Assembly (NCBI RefSeq): GCF_025947065.1
Contig: NZ_CP109994.1
Location: 3,658,001 to 3,722,000 of the forward strand
Source of the DNA: Flavobacterium sp. N1736
GTDB lineage: Bacteria; Bacteroidota; Bacteroidia; Flavobacteriales; Flavobacteriaceae
Reading direction: 5' to 3'
DNA: 64,000 nucleotides
Below are positions 10,410-17,530 of the stretch, piece by piece (positions within the stretch are counted from its first letter, which is position 1; each line of letters starts with the position of its first letter). The notes under the pieces are model-generated. The model was not told the origin of the DNA. It was given only the letters and a program-made list of their open reading frames with translations, and did no database searches. The position numbers were made by a program, and so were the translations under genes.

Positions 10410-13241
10410 TTATGGATTGATTGTCCAGGAAGCAAAAAACTGCTGTCCAATTGCTCCTGCTCCAATTACCTGAGTATATTCTTTTCCTCCAATATTTGCA
10501 GCTCCTAATTTGAAAACAGATTTCAATACCGGCACTGCATAATTGATTTGCGCATCAATAACCGTAGCTGATTTAATTAATCCATCAGCAAAACTTGATT
10601 CCCACATATATTCACTATTCCATCTTCCGCTTACGTTAAATCCGAAGTTTTTAAATAATTTTTCATTTCCAATAGACGCTTTAATTCTGTGTTTTGGTGT
10701 ATTAAAACCTGATTCAAAGCTTGGGTCTTTCGCCTGATCAAAATCAAATTGAGCATAGTTGTAGTTCACTCCAACTTCAAAATCAGCAATTACTTTTTTA
10801 GAAAGTCCAATACCAAAACCAAGTGAATGAATTTCTACATCTGAGTTTGTATATAATTGATACGCTCTGTATTCTCCGTTTTGAATGGCACGTACAGATT
10901 GAACTCCCGGATCTGCTGTTCCTGCAGCCAGATTAGGATTGTCCTGAGCTGTTCCGTAATAAGTAGAAATAACATTAAGATTACCAATAAAATCATTGTA
11001 GATATTATAATATCCGTTTACATCTATGGAGAAACCTTCATAAACAGAGCGATATCCTAACTCAAAAGCTTTTACTTTTTCTGGTTTTACATAATTGGCT
11101 TTTGTTTTTTGCAACAATGCTGCCGCTGCAACTGGATTAGTTCCTGCCATCGCAGCAAATGCTGTTACTGAATTTGCCAGATAAGAGTTATTGTATGCAT
11201 CTACACCGGTCATGTTTTTTGTTGCTTGCCCCCCGTTATATGTCTGACCTTCGGCACTAACATTAAATGTTTCACTAAATCTTGCCAGGTTATCAGGAGC
11301 TGAACCAATCAATACAGCATTTCCAATATTAAAACCTATATATTGATCTTGTGTAGACGGGTTTCTGAAACCTGTTTGAAAAGATCCTCTAAAGTTGTGA
11401 TTCTTTTTTTCTCCTCCAGAATACACAAGGGCTAATCTAGGTGAAAAATTTCCGTCGAAGTTTTTTGATTTATCGTAACGAATAGATCCTGTAAACTTTA
11501 GTCGATCGTCCATGAATTTTTTTGCTAATTGTGTATAAGCTCCATATTCATTATAATTAATTGGGCCATTAGCATCTGTATATATTCTTCCATGCGAATT
11601 CAATTCATACAATCTGAAAGATCCTCCAACCTGAATTTCAGCAAATTTAATCATGTCCTTAAAATTATAGTTGGCATCAGAATGATATATTCTTGAATTA
11701 TCAACCAATTTAGAACCTGTCAATACACTTTCGTCATTAATTACCGCATTGAAAGCATTTTTAAATTCTGCTGTACCCGGTAAAAAACGTCCTGTATCAG
11801 CAGTCGTTCTTGCGGCAGCATGAGCTTGCTCTGGTGTAGCACCGCCTAAAGTTGACTGAACATAAGCTCCTGCATATTGACCAAACCATGTTTTATCGTC
11901 TTTCCATTTTCTATCTACGTTGATTCCTGTAAATACCATGTCATAAGAATGTCCTCCATCTTCAGATGTTGTGTATCCTCTTAAAAAGAAATTTTTTCCT
12001 TTAAATTCCAATTTATGCTGCTGCATTGCAAAGTCATTCAAATAATATCTGTTTGCACCCTGATAAACAGCATTACCAAAACCAAATTTACTTTGCCAGA
12101 TAATTTCCAGTCTTTCGTCTCCAAAAGGTCTTCCATGAAATGAGAAATCTATTTTAGTATTTCCGGCTTTATTATCTGTAAGATCTGTTTCTTTATAACC
12201 CGTTCTGCTCACATTAACATTTGGCAGTAAATTTACAGCTCCGGCAGGAATTAATCCAAGACCTGCCAAAGATTGTCCTACTCCTTTTATGTTTGTAGAA
12301 ACTTCATCACCATAAATATTGACTCCATCATAATTTGGATTACTTCTGTCTATTCCGGCAATGGTTTTATCATTATAATCTGTTGCATACCAATCTGTAG
12401 CCTGCATGTATGTAAAGTTAGCTTTGGCAGCAAAATATTTATTAAAAGCGTGGGCGAATCTCATTCCAAAATCATAATATCCGTTATTACCGGCTGCATT
12501 TTGAGACGTTTGTCCTATTTTAAGATATGTCGAAACGCCTTGATTTGTAAACGGGCTTTTACTATTCATGAATAAAATTCCGTTAAAAGCATTTGCTCCG
12601 TACAAAGCAGATGAGGCTCCGGGTAATAGCTCGACACTTTGAACGTCTATCTCTGAAACTCCAATCATGTTTCCAAGTACAAAATTCAGCAATGGAGACG
12701 AGTTATCCATTCCGTCAACCAATTGCATAAAACGAGTATTTGCTACAGTCGCGAATCCTCTGGTGTTAACAGATTTAAAAGTCATACTACTGGTATTCAT
12801 CTGTACCTCCTTCATGTTTTCCATACCGTCATAAAAAGATGGAGAAGCCGTTTTTTTGATGTCCTGAATTCCCATTCTTTCAATTGTAACAGGAGATTCT
12901 AAAACACGTTCCGGAGTTCTTGATGCAGAAACTACAATTTCATCCAGCTTATTTTCTTCACTGCTTAAACTTACATTTACCACTTGATTTGGAGATGTAA
13001 TATTTATTGTTTTTGATGTAAATCCTACTGCCGAAACCTTAATTGTAAAAGGTGGCTTTGCAGAAGTGTTTAATTTAAAGGAGCCATCAAAATCAGTAGA
13101 AGCTCCGGTTGAAGTTCCAACTACATTAATATTGGCACCGGGAATAGATTGTTTGTTACCATCAGTAACAGAACCAGTAATTGTATTCTGCGCAAAGGAA
13201 ATTCCGCTGAAAAACAACATAATTAGCAAATAGACTCTCAT
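10410..13241 (-). CDS. TonB-dependent outer-membrane receptor
   Basis: 943 residues. A signal peptide (MRVYLLIMLFFSGISFAQ) is followed by a carboxypeptidase-regulatory-like domain (about 19-105, GSVTDGNKQSIPGANI ... GSFKLNT), a plug (about 105-250, with LDEIVVSASRTPER, RGFATVANTRFMQLVDGMD and VELLPGASSALYGANAFNG) and a beta-barrel. The C-terminal strand reads IGQQFFASWTINP. The carboxypeptidase-like domain is common in SusC-type receptors, but no SusD partner is seen; the neighbour is the SGNH lipoprotein. Import of an ester-linked or lipid-like ligand is inference. Confidence 0.93.
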   Translation of the reverse strand: MRVYLLIMLFFSGISFAQNTITGSVTDGNKQSIPGANINVVGTSTGASTDFDGSFKLNTSAKPPFTIKVSAVGFTSKTINITSPNQVVNVSLSSEENKLDEIVVSASRTPERVLESPVTIERMGIQDIKKTASPSFYDGMENMKEVQMNTSSMTFKSVNTRGFATVANTRFMQLVDGMDNSSPLLNFVLGNMIGVSEIDVQSVELLPGASSALYGANAFNGILFMNSKSPFTNQGVSTYLKIGQTSQNAAGNNGYYDFGMRFAHAFNKYFAAKANFTYMQATDWYATDYNDKTIAGIDRSNPNYDGVNIYGDEVSTNIKGVGQSLAGLGLIPAGAVNLLPNVNVSRTGYKETDLTDNKAGNTKIDFSFHGRPFGDERLEIIWQSKFGFGNAVYQGANRYYLNDFAMQQHKLEFKGKNFFLRGYTTSEDGGHSYDMVFTGINVDRKWKDDKTWFGQYAGAYVQSTLGGATPEQAHAAARTTADTGRFLPGTAEFKNAFNAVINDESVLTGSKLVDNSRIYHSDANYNFKDMIKFAEIQVGGSFRLYELNSHGRIYTDANGPINYNEYGAYTQLAKKFMDDRLKFTGSIRYDKSKNFDGNFSPRLALVYSGGEKKNHNFRGSFQTGFRNPSTQDQYIGFNIGNAVLIGSAPDNLARFSETFNVSAEGQTYNGGQATKNMTGVDAYNNSYLANSVTAFAAMAGTNPVAAAALLQKTKANYVKPEKVKAFELGYRSVYEGFSIDVNGYYNIYNDFIGNLNVISTYYGTAQDNPNLAAGTADPGVQSVRAIQNGEYRAYQLYTNSDVEIHSLGFGIGLSKKVIADFEVGVNYNYAQFDFDQAKDPSFESGFNTPKHRIKASIGNEKLFKNFGFNVSGRWNSEYMWESSFADGLIKSATVIDAQINYAVPVLKSVFKLGAANIGGKEYTQVIGAGAIGQQFFASWTINP

Positions 13242-13491
13242 TTGGTTGGTTTTTTTGTTAGTTTATGCTACCAAAATACAAATAATTTTAGAATTAATAA
13301 AAAAACGTTAAAAAAAATTAATATAACATATCTTTTTTGCCAGTATTTTAACTTTTCCATATTCTATTTTGTTAAATTAACCACAACAACAAAGCTTTTC
13401 AAAACTTAAATAGTATGCATACATATAAAATTTAAGACAAAAATTGAGGATTTAATAAAAATACATGGGTGATAAAAAAAATTCGACAAAT

Positions 13492-13522
13492 AAAAAAAGC
13501 GAGACATAAATCTCGCTTTTTT
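13492..13522 (-). terminator. Terminator of the tail-fibre-like gene pair
   Basis: AAAAAAGCGAGA and TCTCGCTTTTTT pair across CATAAA, just past the stop at 13540. The rest of the 298-bp gap up to the TonB receptor start (13242-13491) holds AT-rich sequence in which I see no gene and no clear -7 element. The hairpin is nearly identical to the glmS terminator at 24480. Confidence 0.85.
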
Positions 13523-13539
13523 AACATTTGTATATTTGG

Positions 13540-14529
13540 TTATTTCACCAAACCCGATTCTATTTTTCCTAATCGACTTTTTAAATCTATAATCTGCTTG
13601 TTTTGTTCAATCATATAAAGTGTCATTTCTTCCATTTTTTTAAGCAAACTTAAATTCATTTCTGCCAGCATTAATCCATTTTTCTCTATTTCAGCTGCCG
13701 ATGGAATTTCCGGCAAATGACTATTTTCTTTGATATAATCTTCTACTTCACTTAGCGATTTTAATTTATAATCATTGGCAAATACATAATCAGGAACTAA
13801 TCCTGCATTGACAGTTACTTTTACTTCCTGAGCATGAATGTTTCCGGCAACTGTAAGTTTTGAAGTTGGGTTTAATGTACCAATACCAACATTGCCATTT
13901 GTTAGAATAGACATCTTTACATTATAATTAGTAATTAAGTGTAATGAATGATTGCTTTCTGTGCCAACAAATCCGCCGCCGCCATACCAATTTTCATTGT
14001 GTGAAAAAATGCCAACTTTATATGATGCATTTTCTGAGGTTGCTAAAATTTTTGAATCATGTATTCCAGCAACATCTAACACTCTACTCCAACCTTGAAT
14101 ATTTGAAGGATTTGTAGTTCCAATACCAACATTACCTTCTGTATTTATACCAATTGCCTGCTTGTCAACCCCAGCAGAAGATACAACATTGAAACTCATC
14201 GAGTTATCTAACAACCGAATATAAGAACCTCCTCTTGCCGGATTTAACAAATTTACACCAAAATAATTATTAACATTGTTTCCAATACCAACTCCGGAAT
14301 ATGTTAATCCGGGCTCACTTGCCCATAGCATTAGATCAGCTTGTCCAGCATCATCTCCTTTGCCAATAGAATGAAGTAAAAATTTGGAATCTGAATGGCT
14401 TCCATGCAAACTTAATAATTGAGAAGGAACGGTTGTTCCAATTCCAACATGACCTGTCGCTGGAAATGAGTTTTGAGCAAAATTAATTTGACAAACAAAC
14501 AAGGCTACTATTAACAATCTTTTCTTCAT
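13540..14529 (-). CDS. Secreted tail-fibre-like protein, paralogue 1
   Basis: 329 residues with a signal peptide (MKKRLLIVALFVCQINFAQ). It contains short repeats of the GNVGIGTTNPS type, found in phage tail-fibre and endosialidase-chaperone-like proteins. The C-terminal ~110 residues start at SKLTVAGNIHAQEVKV, continue through the segment with HLPEIPSA and MNLSLLKKMEEMTLY, and end in a helix likely to form a coiled coil. This arrangement is common in secreted Bacteroidota proteins whose function is not known. It lies 3 bp after the next paralogue and shares a nearly identical 3' third with it. No T9SS sorting domain is visible. Confidence 0.7.
   Translation of the reverse strand: MKKRLLIVALFVCQINFAQNSFPATGHVGIGTTVPSQLLSLHGSHSDSKFLLHSIGKGDDAGQADLMLWASEPGLTYSGVGIGNNVNNYFGVNLLNPARGGSYIRLLDNSMSFNVVSSAGVDKQAIGINTEGNVGIGTTNPSNIQGWSRVLDVAGIHDSKILATSENASYKVGIFSHNENWYGGGGFVGTESNHSLHLITNYNVKMSILTNGNVGIGTLNPTSKLTVAGNIHAQEVKVTVNAGLVPDYVFANDYKLKSLSEVEDYIKENSHLPEIPSAAEIEKNGLMLAEMNLSLLKKMEEMTLYMIEQNKQIIDLKSRLGKIESGLVK
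13600..13870. repeat. Direct repeat shared by the two tail-fibre-like genes, copy 1
   Basis: This stretch matches 14612-14882 with few substitutions and no obvious indel. It covers the common C-terminal module (SKLTVAGNIHAQ onward) of both genes, which points to recent duplication or gene conversion. Confidence 0.8.
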
Positions 14530-14532
14530 GAT

Positions 14533-15312
14533 TTATTTTGTTTCTATTTTCTCTATTCTTTTTTCTAATGATACTTGATTCTTTACAAGATTTTCATTCT
14601 CTTTCTTCATTTCAATCATATAGAGCGTCATTTCCTCCATTTTTTTAAGCAAACTTAAATTCATTTCTGCCAGCATTAATCCATTTTTCTCTATTTCACT
14701 TGCCGATGGAATTTCAGGTAAATGACTATTTTCTTTGATATAAGCTTCTACTTCACTTAGCGATTTTAATTTATAATCGTTAGCAAATACATAATCAGGA
14801 AATAATCTTGCGTTAATGGTTACTTTTACTTCCTGAGCATGAATGTTTCCGGCAACTGTAAGTTTTGAAGTTGGGTTTGTTGTACCGATACCTAAATTTC
14901 CGGAAATATAACTATTTCCGTTTCCGGCTATTTTTAGATCTCTAGATGAAATAACATCATTTTTAGAATCTAAAATATAACGCCAGCTTTCCCAGTTATT
15001 TTGATCATAAAATGCACTTCTATAAAGTATTCTGCCTCCATCCCACGTGTTGTCAAAATAAAGTTGAGAAATCAAATGATTCGTTTTACCACTTATTTCC
15101 AATAGTGATCCCCAATCAGAAGGAGCATTTAAGCCCCCATAATTATCCCATAACTTAATAGACATAGGATCAACTCCCACTCTTGGAGGCTTGTTAAAAT
15201 CTTTTTGTTCTGTTGCCCATTTTAAACTTTTAGAACCTAGATCACCATCAAATGTTTGGCTATAAATGGCAGTATTGCAAATAAATGCAATAGCAAGTAA
15301 TACTTTTTTCAT
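14533..15312 (-). CDS. Secreted tail-fibre-like protein, paralogue 2
   Basis: 259 residues with a signal peptide (MKKVLLAIAFICNTAIYSQ). The N-terminal half is unique and contains LKWATEQKDFNKPPRVG, LWDNYGGLNAPSDWG and RSAFYDQNNWESWRYI, resembling receptor-binding or pyocin-knob-like modules of tail fibres. The C-terminal half has GNLGIGTTNPTSKLTVAGN and then the module shared with paralogue 1, ending in a short coiled-coil segment. The two genes form a transcription unit with a 3-bp gap. Function is unknown; a surface or secreted trimeric fibre is a reasonable guess from the family. Confidence 0.7.
   Translation of the reverse strand: MKKVLLAIAFICNTAIYSQTFDGDLGSKSLKWATEQKDFNKPPRVGVDPMSIKLWDNYGGLNAPSDWGSLLEISGKTNHLISQLYFDNTWDGGRILYRSAFYDQNNWESWRYILDSKNDVISSRDLKIAGNGNSYISGNLGIGTTNPTSKLTVAGNIHAQEVKVTINARLFPDYVFANDYKLKSLSEVEAYIKENSHLPEIPSASEIEKNGLMLAEMNLSLLKKMEEMTLYMIEMKKENENLVKNQVSLEKRIEKIETK
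14612..14882. repeat. Direct repeat shared by the two tail-fibre-like genes, copy 2
   Basis: Partner of the copy at 13600-13870. The differences are scattered single bases, for example TCAGCTGCCG against TCACTTGCCG. Confidence 0.8.
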
Positions 15313-15339
15313 TTTTTTTATTTTAAATTATTTTTTCGA

Positions 15340-15580
15340 GCGTTATATCTTGCTACCTCGCTACGCAAAGTCTCCTGACTTTGCGCTCCTTATTCTGTAG
15401 TTCTCATAAAACTTAAACCTGTAAAAGTCTCCTGACTTTTTTTCAAAATTGTCTTTAGAATAATAATCGTTTAAAATTTAGATCTTCGATACAAAACTTA
15501 ATCGCTTTGCGGGCGCGAAGTTAGAGACATTCGCGCAGCTTTAACGATGAACACTTCGTAGAGCGGGAGCAGCAGAAAAT
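15340..15580. repeat. Hairpin repeats and GC-rich patch at the end of the Rhs locus
   Basis: The 12-nt hairpin AGTCTCCTGACT occurs twice, as GCAAAGTCTCCTGACTTTGC near 15376 and AAAAGTCTCCTGACTTTTTT near 15424. A GC-rich stretch follows (about 15500-15590) with GCGGGCGCGAAG, TTCGCGCAGC and GAGCGGGAGCAGCAG, unlike the AT-rich surroundings. No gene is seen. The patch abuts the 3' end of the toxin-immunity cassettes. Confidence 0.5.
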
Positions 15581-16528
15581 TTAAAAAGTAGGGCGCGGAA
15601 TTTTAAATTTGTTTAAAACTTTACCTTGATAATTTATAATTGTAATATTTTCTATATTATCAGATATAAAAATTTTTTTTTCGTTTTTGAAAAATGAAGT
15701 AGACTTTATCTGAATTCCAGGCTCTGATGTAAAAATAGCATCCAATTTTGAACCTTTCCCATCCCATAAAAAGATCTCAAAATTTGACGAAAGTAAATAT
15801 TTTTTATCTTCTTTAGAATAACTTATCTTATTACTAAGAATCTGATCCATAGATGATGAATCAATCTTATTTATTATGTTTAATTCTTCTCTTTTGAAAT
15901 TATTGTCTAGTGAATATTTAAAAATCCCCTTCAAATCACAATTGACAATAAAATTACTATTGCTTATGAAGTCATAACTGTTAATTGAATAATAATTGTT
16001 ATCTGTAAGTTTTCTAGTTCCTTTAATCTTAAAATTATAACTGTACAAATCCATACCATTCGGATGTTGCTTTGCAATTGGAGAATGATTGGAATACTCA
16101 GAAGCTTTAATAAAATAAATTTCTTGAGCGTCATATTCCGAAAATTTTGGATTAAACAATAAATTACCACTATAGATCTCCTTCGAGTTTTTCCCATCAG
16201 AATTACATACAAAGAGATGAATAACCGGATCATTCTTTTTCCATGCCCGATAAATCATTCTCTTTTCATCAATGGTAAAACTAGGTTCAGATAAATTGTA
16301 ACCCTCATTATTTATTAATATTTTCGACACTGTATCTCCAATTTTAAATCTATATATTTTTGAAGTGCCTTCTTTTTCATAAACATAATTTATTTCCTTA
16401 TTGTTAGGAGACAAATAAACTTCATTAGTCAAAACTCCTTCGAATTTACCTTCTGGAAACAAAAAATAAACAAAAGCTATCAACCCAAAAAGAACGAATA
16501 TCAAAATTAAAAATGTTCTATAATTCAT
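15581..16528 (-). CDS. Membrane-anchored beta-propeller-like protein, candidate immunity protein
   Basis: 315 residues with no firm family match. Residues 5-26 form one N-terminal membrane segment (FLILIFVLFGLIAFVYFLF). The rest would lie outside the cytoplasm and has TolB/WD40-like blades (IDEKRMIYRAW, FVCNSDGKNSKEI, GMDLYSYNFKIKGTRKLTD). It lies 33 bp downstream of the orphan Rhs tip on the same strand, the usual place for the cognate immunity gene. Unlike the short coding tips around it, it is complete. The C-terminus (IPRPTF) reads into a GC-rich patch. The immunity role is inferred from position only. Confidence 0.5.
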   Translation of the reverse strand: MNYRTFLILIFVLFGLIAFVYFLFPEGKFEGVLTNEVYLSPNNKEINYVYEKEGTSKIYRFKIGDTVSKILINNEGYNLSEPSFTIDEKRMIYRAWKKNDPVIHLFVCNSDGKNSKEIYSGNLLFNPKFSEYDAQEIYFIKASEYSNHSPIAKQHPNGMDLYSYNFKIKGTRKLTDNNYYSINSYDFISNSNFIVNCDLKGIFKYSLDNNFKREELNIINKIDSSSMDQILSNKISYSKEDKKYLLSSNFEIFLWDGKGSKLDAIFTSEPGIQIKSTSFFKNEKKIFISDNIENITIINYQGKVLNKFKIPRPTF

Positions 16529-16561
16529 ATAATATATTTTAAGAATTAATTATTTTATTTA

Positions 16562-17272
16562 TTAGAAATATAATGTTTTAAAAAATTGATTTTTAGAAAA
16601 AATAAAGTCCTGATATGTTGTTCGTGCATTTAGTAAACCTTGTTTTACTTGAATAATTGGGCCAAATGCAGACATAACAGCTGCCGCTCTTAGTTGGGTT
16701 TGAAATGATATTGGTTGTCGTGTTTGCGAATCAATAGTGTAATTATAATAATCATTATACACCTTTTTTGAATCATTATAAAGTTTCTGATCATATTTAA
16801 GTACATTTAAATCAAATAATGCTCCTGAAATCCCATCGGCTCCCATATAAATATATCCAGCATCATGCTTTTGTGCCGCCAAATCAACCATATCTACAGC
16901 TGTTTCTTTTTTGTAGTAAGTAGCTATGGGTGTTGGGCCAATATATTCTGTGCCCATCCATCCATCACAATTTCCTGTGCAAGGTAAACTACCTTTAGTA
17001 GAATTCACATTAATACTTGGATTTTGACTATTAATGTTTGCATATTTACTCATATTAGGCGGTGGTCCTGAATTTTTATGACCGCCTCCAAAGAGGTTTT
17101 TAAAACTAATTTTACTTTTAAACCATTGACTTATTTTATCTCCGTTGATGTTTTTATTTGCCCAATCTTTAATTCCCCATTCATCCCAATTAGCAGCAAT
17201 GCTAGAAATTGCACTGCCAATAGCGGTTTGCTGACCATTGCTCAATTCTCCATCATTACAATAATCACATTT
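16562..17272 (-). CDS. Orphan Rhs C-terminal tip with phospholipase A2-like toxin domain
   Basis: The frame is open from 17272, after a TAA, and has no ATG near its beginning; the first usable start is TTG at 17245, giving 227 residues. Residues 17-70 repeat the linker of the full-length Rhs protein (WGIKDWANKNIN, KNSGPPPNMSKYAN). The homology extends upstream of the TTG (CDYCNDGE against DCKGCGPTE), so this is a detached Rhs end rather than an independent gene. The toxin half has YIGP at 101-104, DLAAQKHDAGY with His127-Asp128 and Tyr131, and Asp152 in YDQKLYNDSK. This is the order seen in parvovirus-type phospholipase A2 (YLGP loop, HDxxY, later Asp). It would attack phospholipids if expressed or recombined into Rhs. 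Confidence 0.6.
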   Translation of the reverse strand, partial: KCDYCNDGELSNGQQTAIGSAISSIAANWDEWGIKDWANKNINGDKISQWFKSKISFKNLFGGGHKNSGPPPNMSKYANINSQNPSINVNSTKGSLPCTGNCDGWMGTEYIGPTPIATYYKKETAVDMVDLAAQKHDAGYIYMGADGISGALFDLNVLKYDQKLYNDSKKVYNDYYNYTIDSQTRQPISFQTQLRAAAVMSAFGPIIQVKQGLLNARTTYQDFIFSKNQFFKTLYF

Positions 17273-17291
17273 TTAGGTAAAACTAGTCTAT

Positions 17292-17528
17292 CTAATTTTT
17301 TAATAAAATTTGAATTATTTTTAAAACTGTAATAATTATCAATATAATAGAGCCAATTTTGACATTTTTTATATGAATACTAATCCATTTTTCAAAGTTC
17401 ATTTTGTTTTCTGTATCTACTGAATGTATTTTTGCTTTTAAATCATTCTTTTTCAACCAATAGTTTGAGAAAATGAAAGTTGTTACACAAAGCAATAAAA
17501 AAAGAATTGCAGGAATCATTTCATTCAT
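17292..17528 (-). CDS. Two-TM small membrane protein, candidate immunity protein of Rhs
   Basis: 78 residues with two membrane segments, about 5-24 (ILFLLLCVTTFIFSNYWL) and 57-75 (IGSIILIIITVLKIIQILL), and a charged loop between them. It starts 2 bp after the Rhs stop codon, the canonical position of the immunity gene for the toxin tip just upstream. A small membrane-embedded immunity protein would suit a membrane-acting toxin, and the Rhs tip is indeed rich in small and hydrophobic residues. No family is recognised. Confidence 0.55.
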   Translation of the reverse strand: MNEMIPAILFLLLCVTTFIFSNYWLKKNDLKAKIHSVDTENKMNFEKWISIHIKNVKIGSIILIIITVLKIIQILLKN

Positions 17529-17530
17529 AT

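Noticed and set aside
13540..15312. Prophage origin of the tail-fibre-like genes
   Set aside because: Both proteins have signal peptides and no capsid, portal, terminase or lysis gene is nearby, so host-secreted proteins are more likely.
15964..16233. 89-residue minus-strand frame inside the propeller-like gene
   Set aside because: It is a shifted frame of the 315-residue protein, low in complexity.
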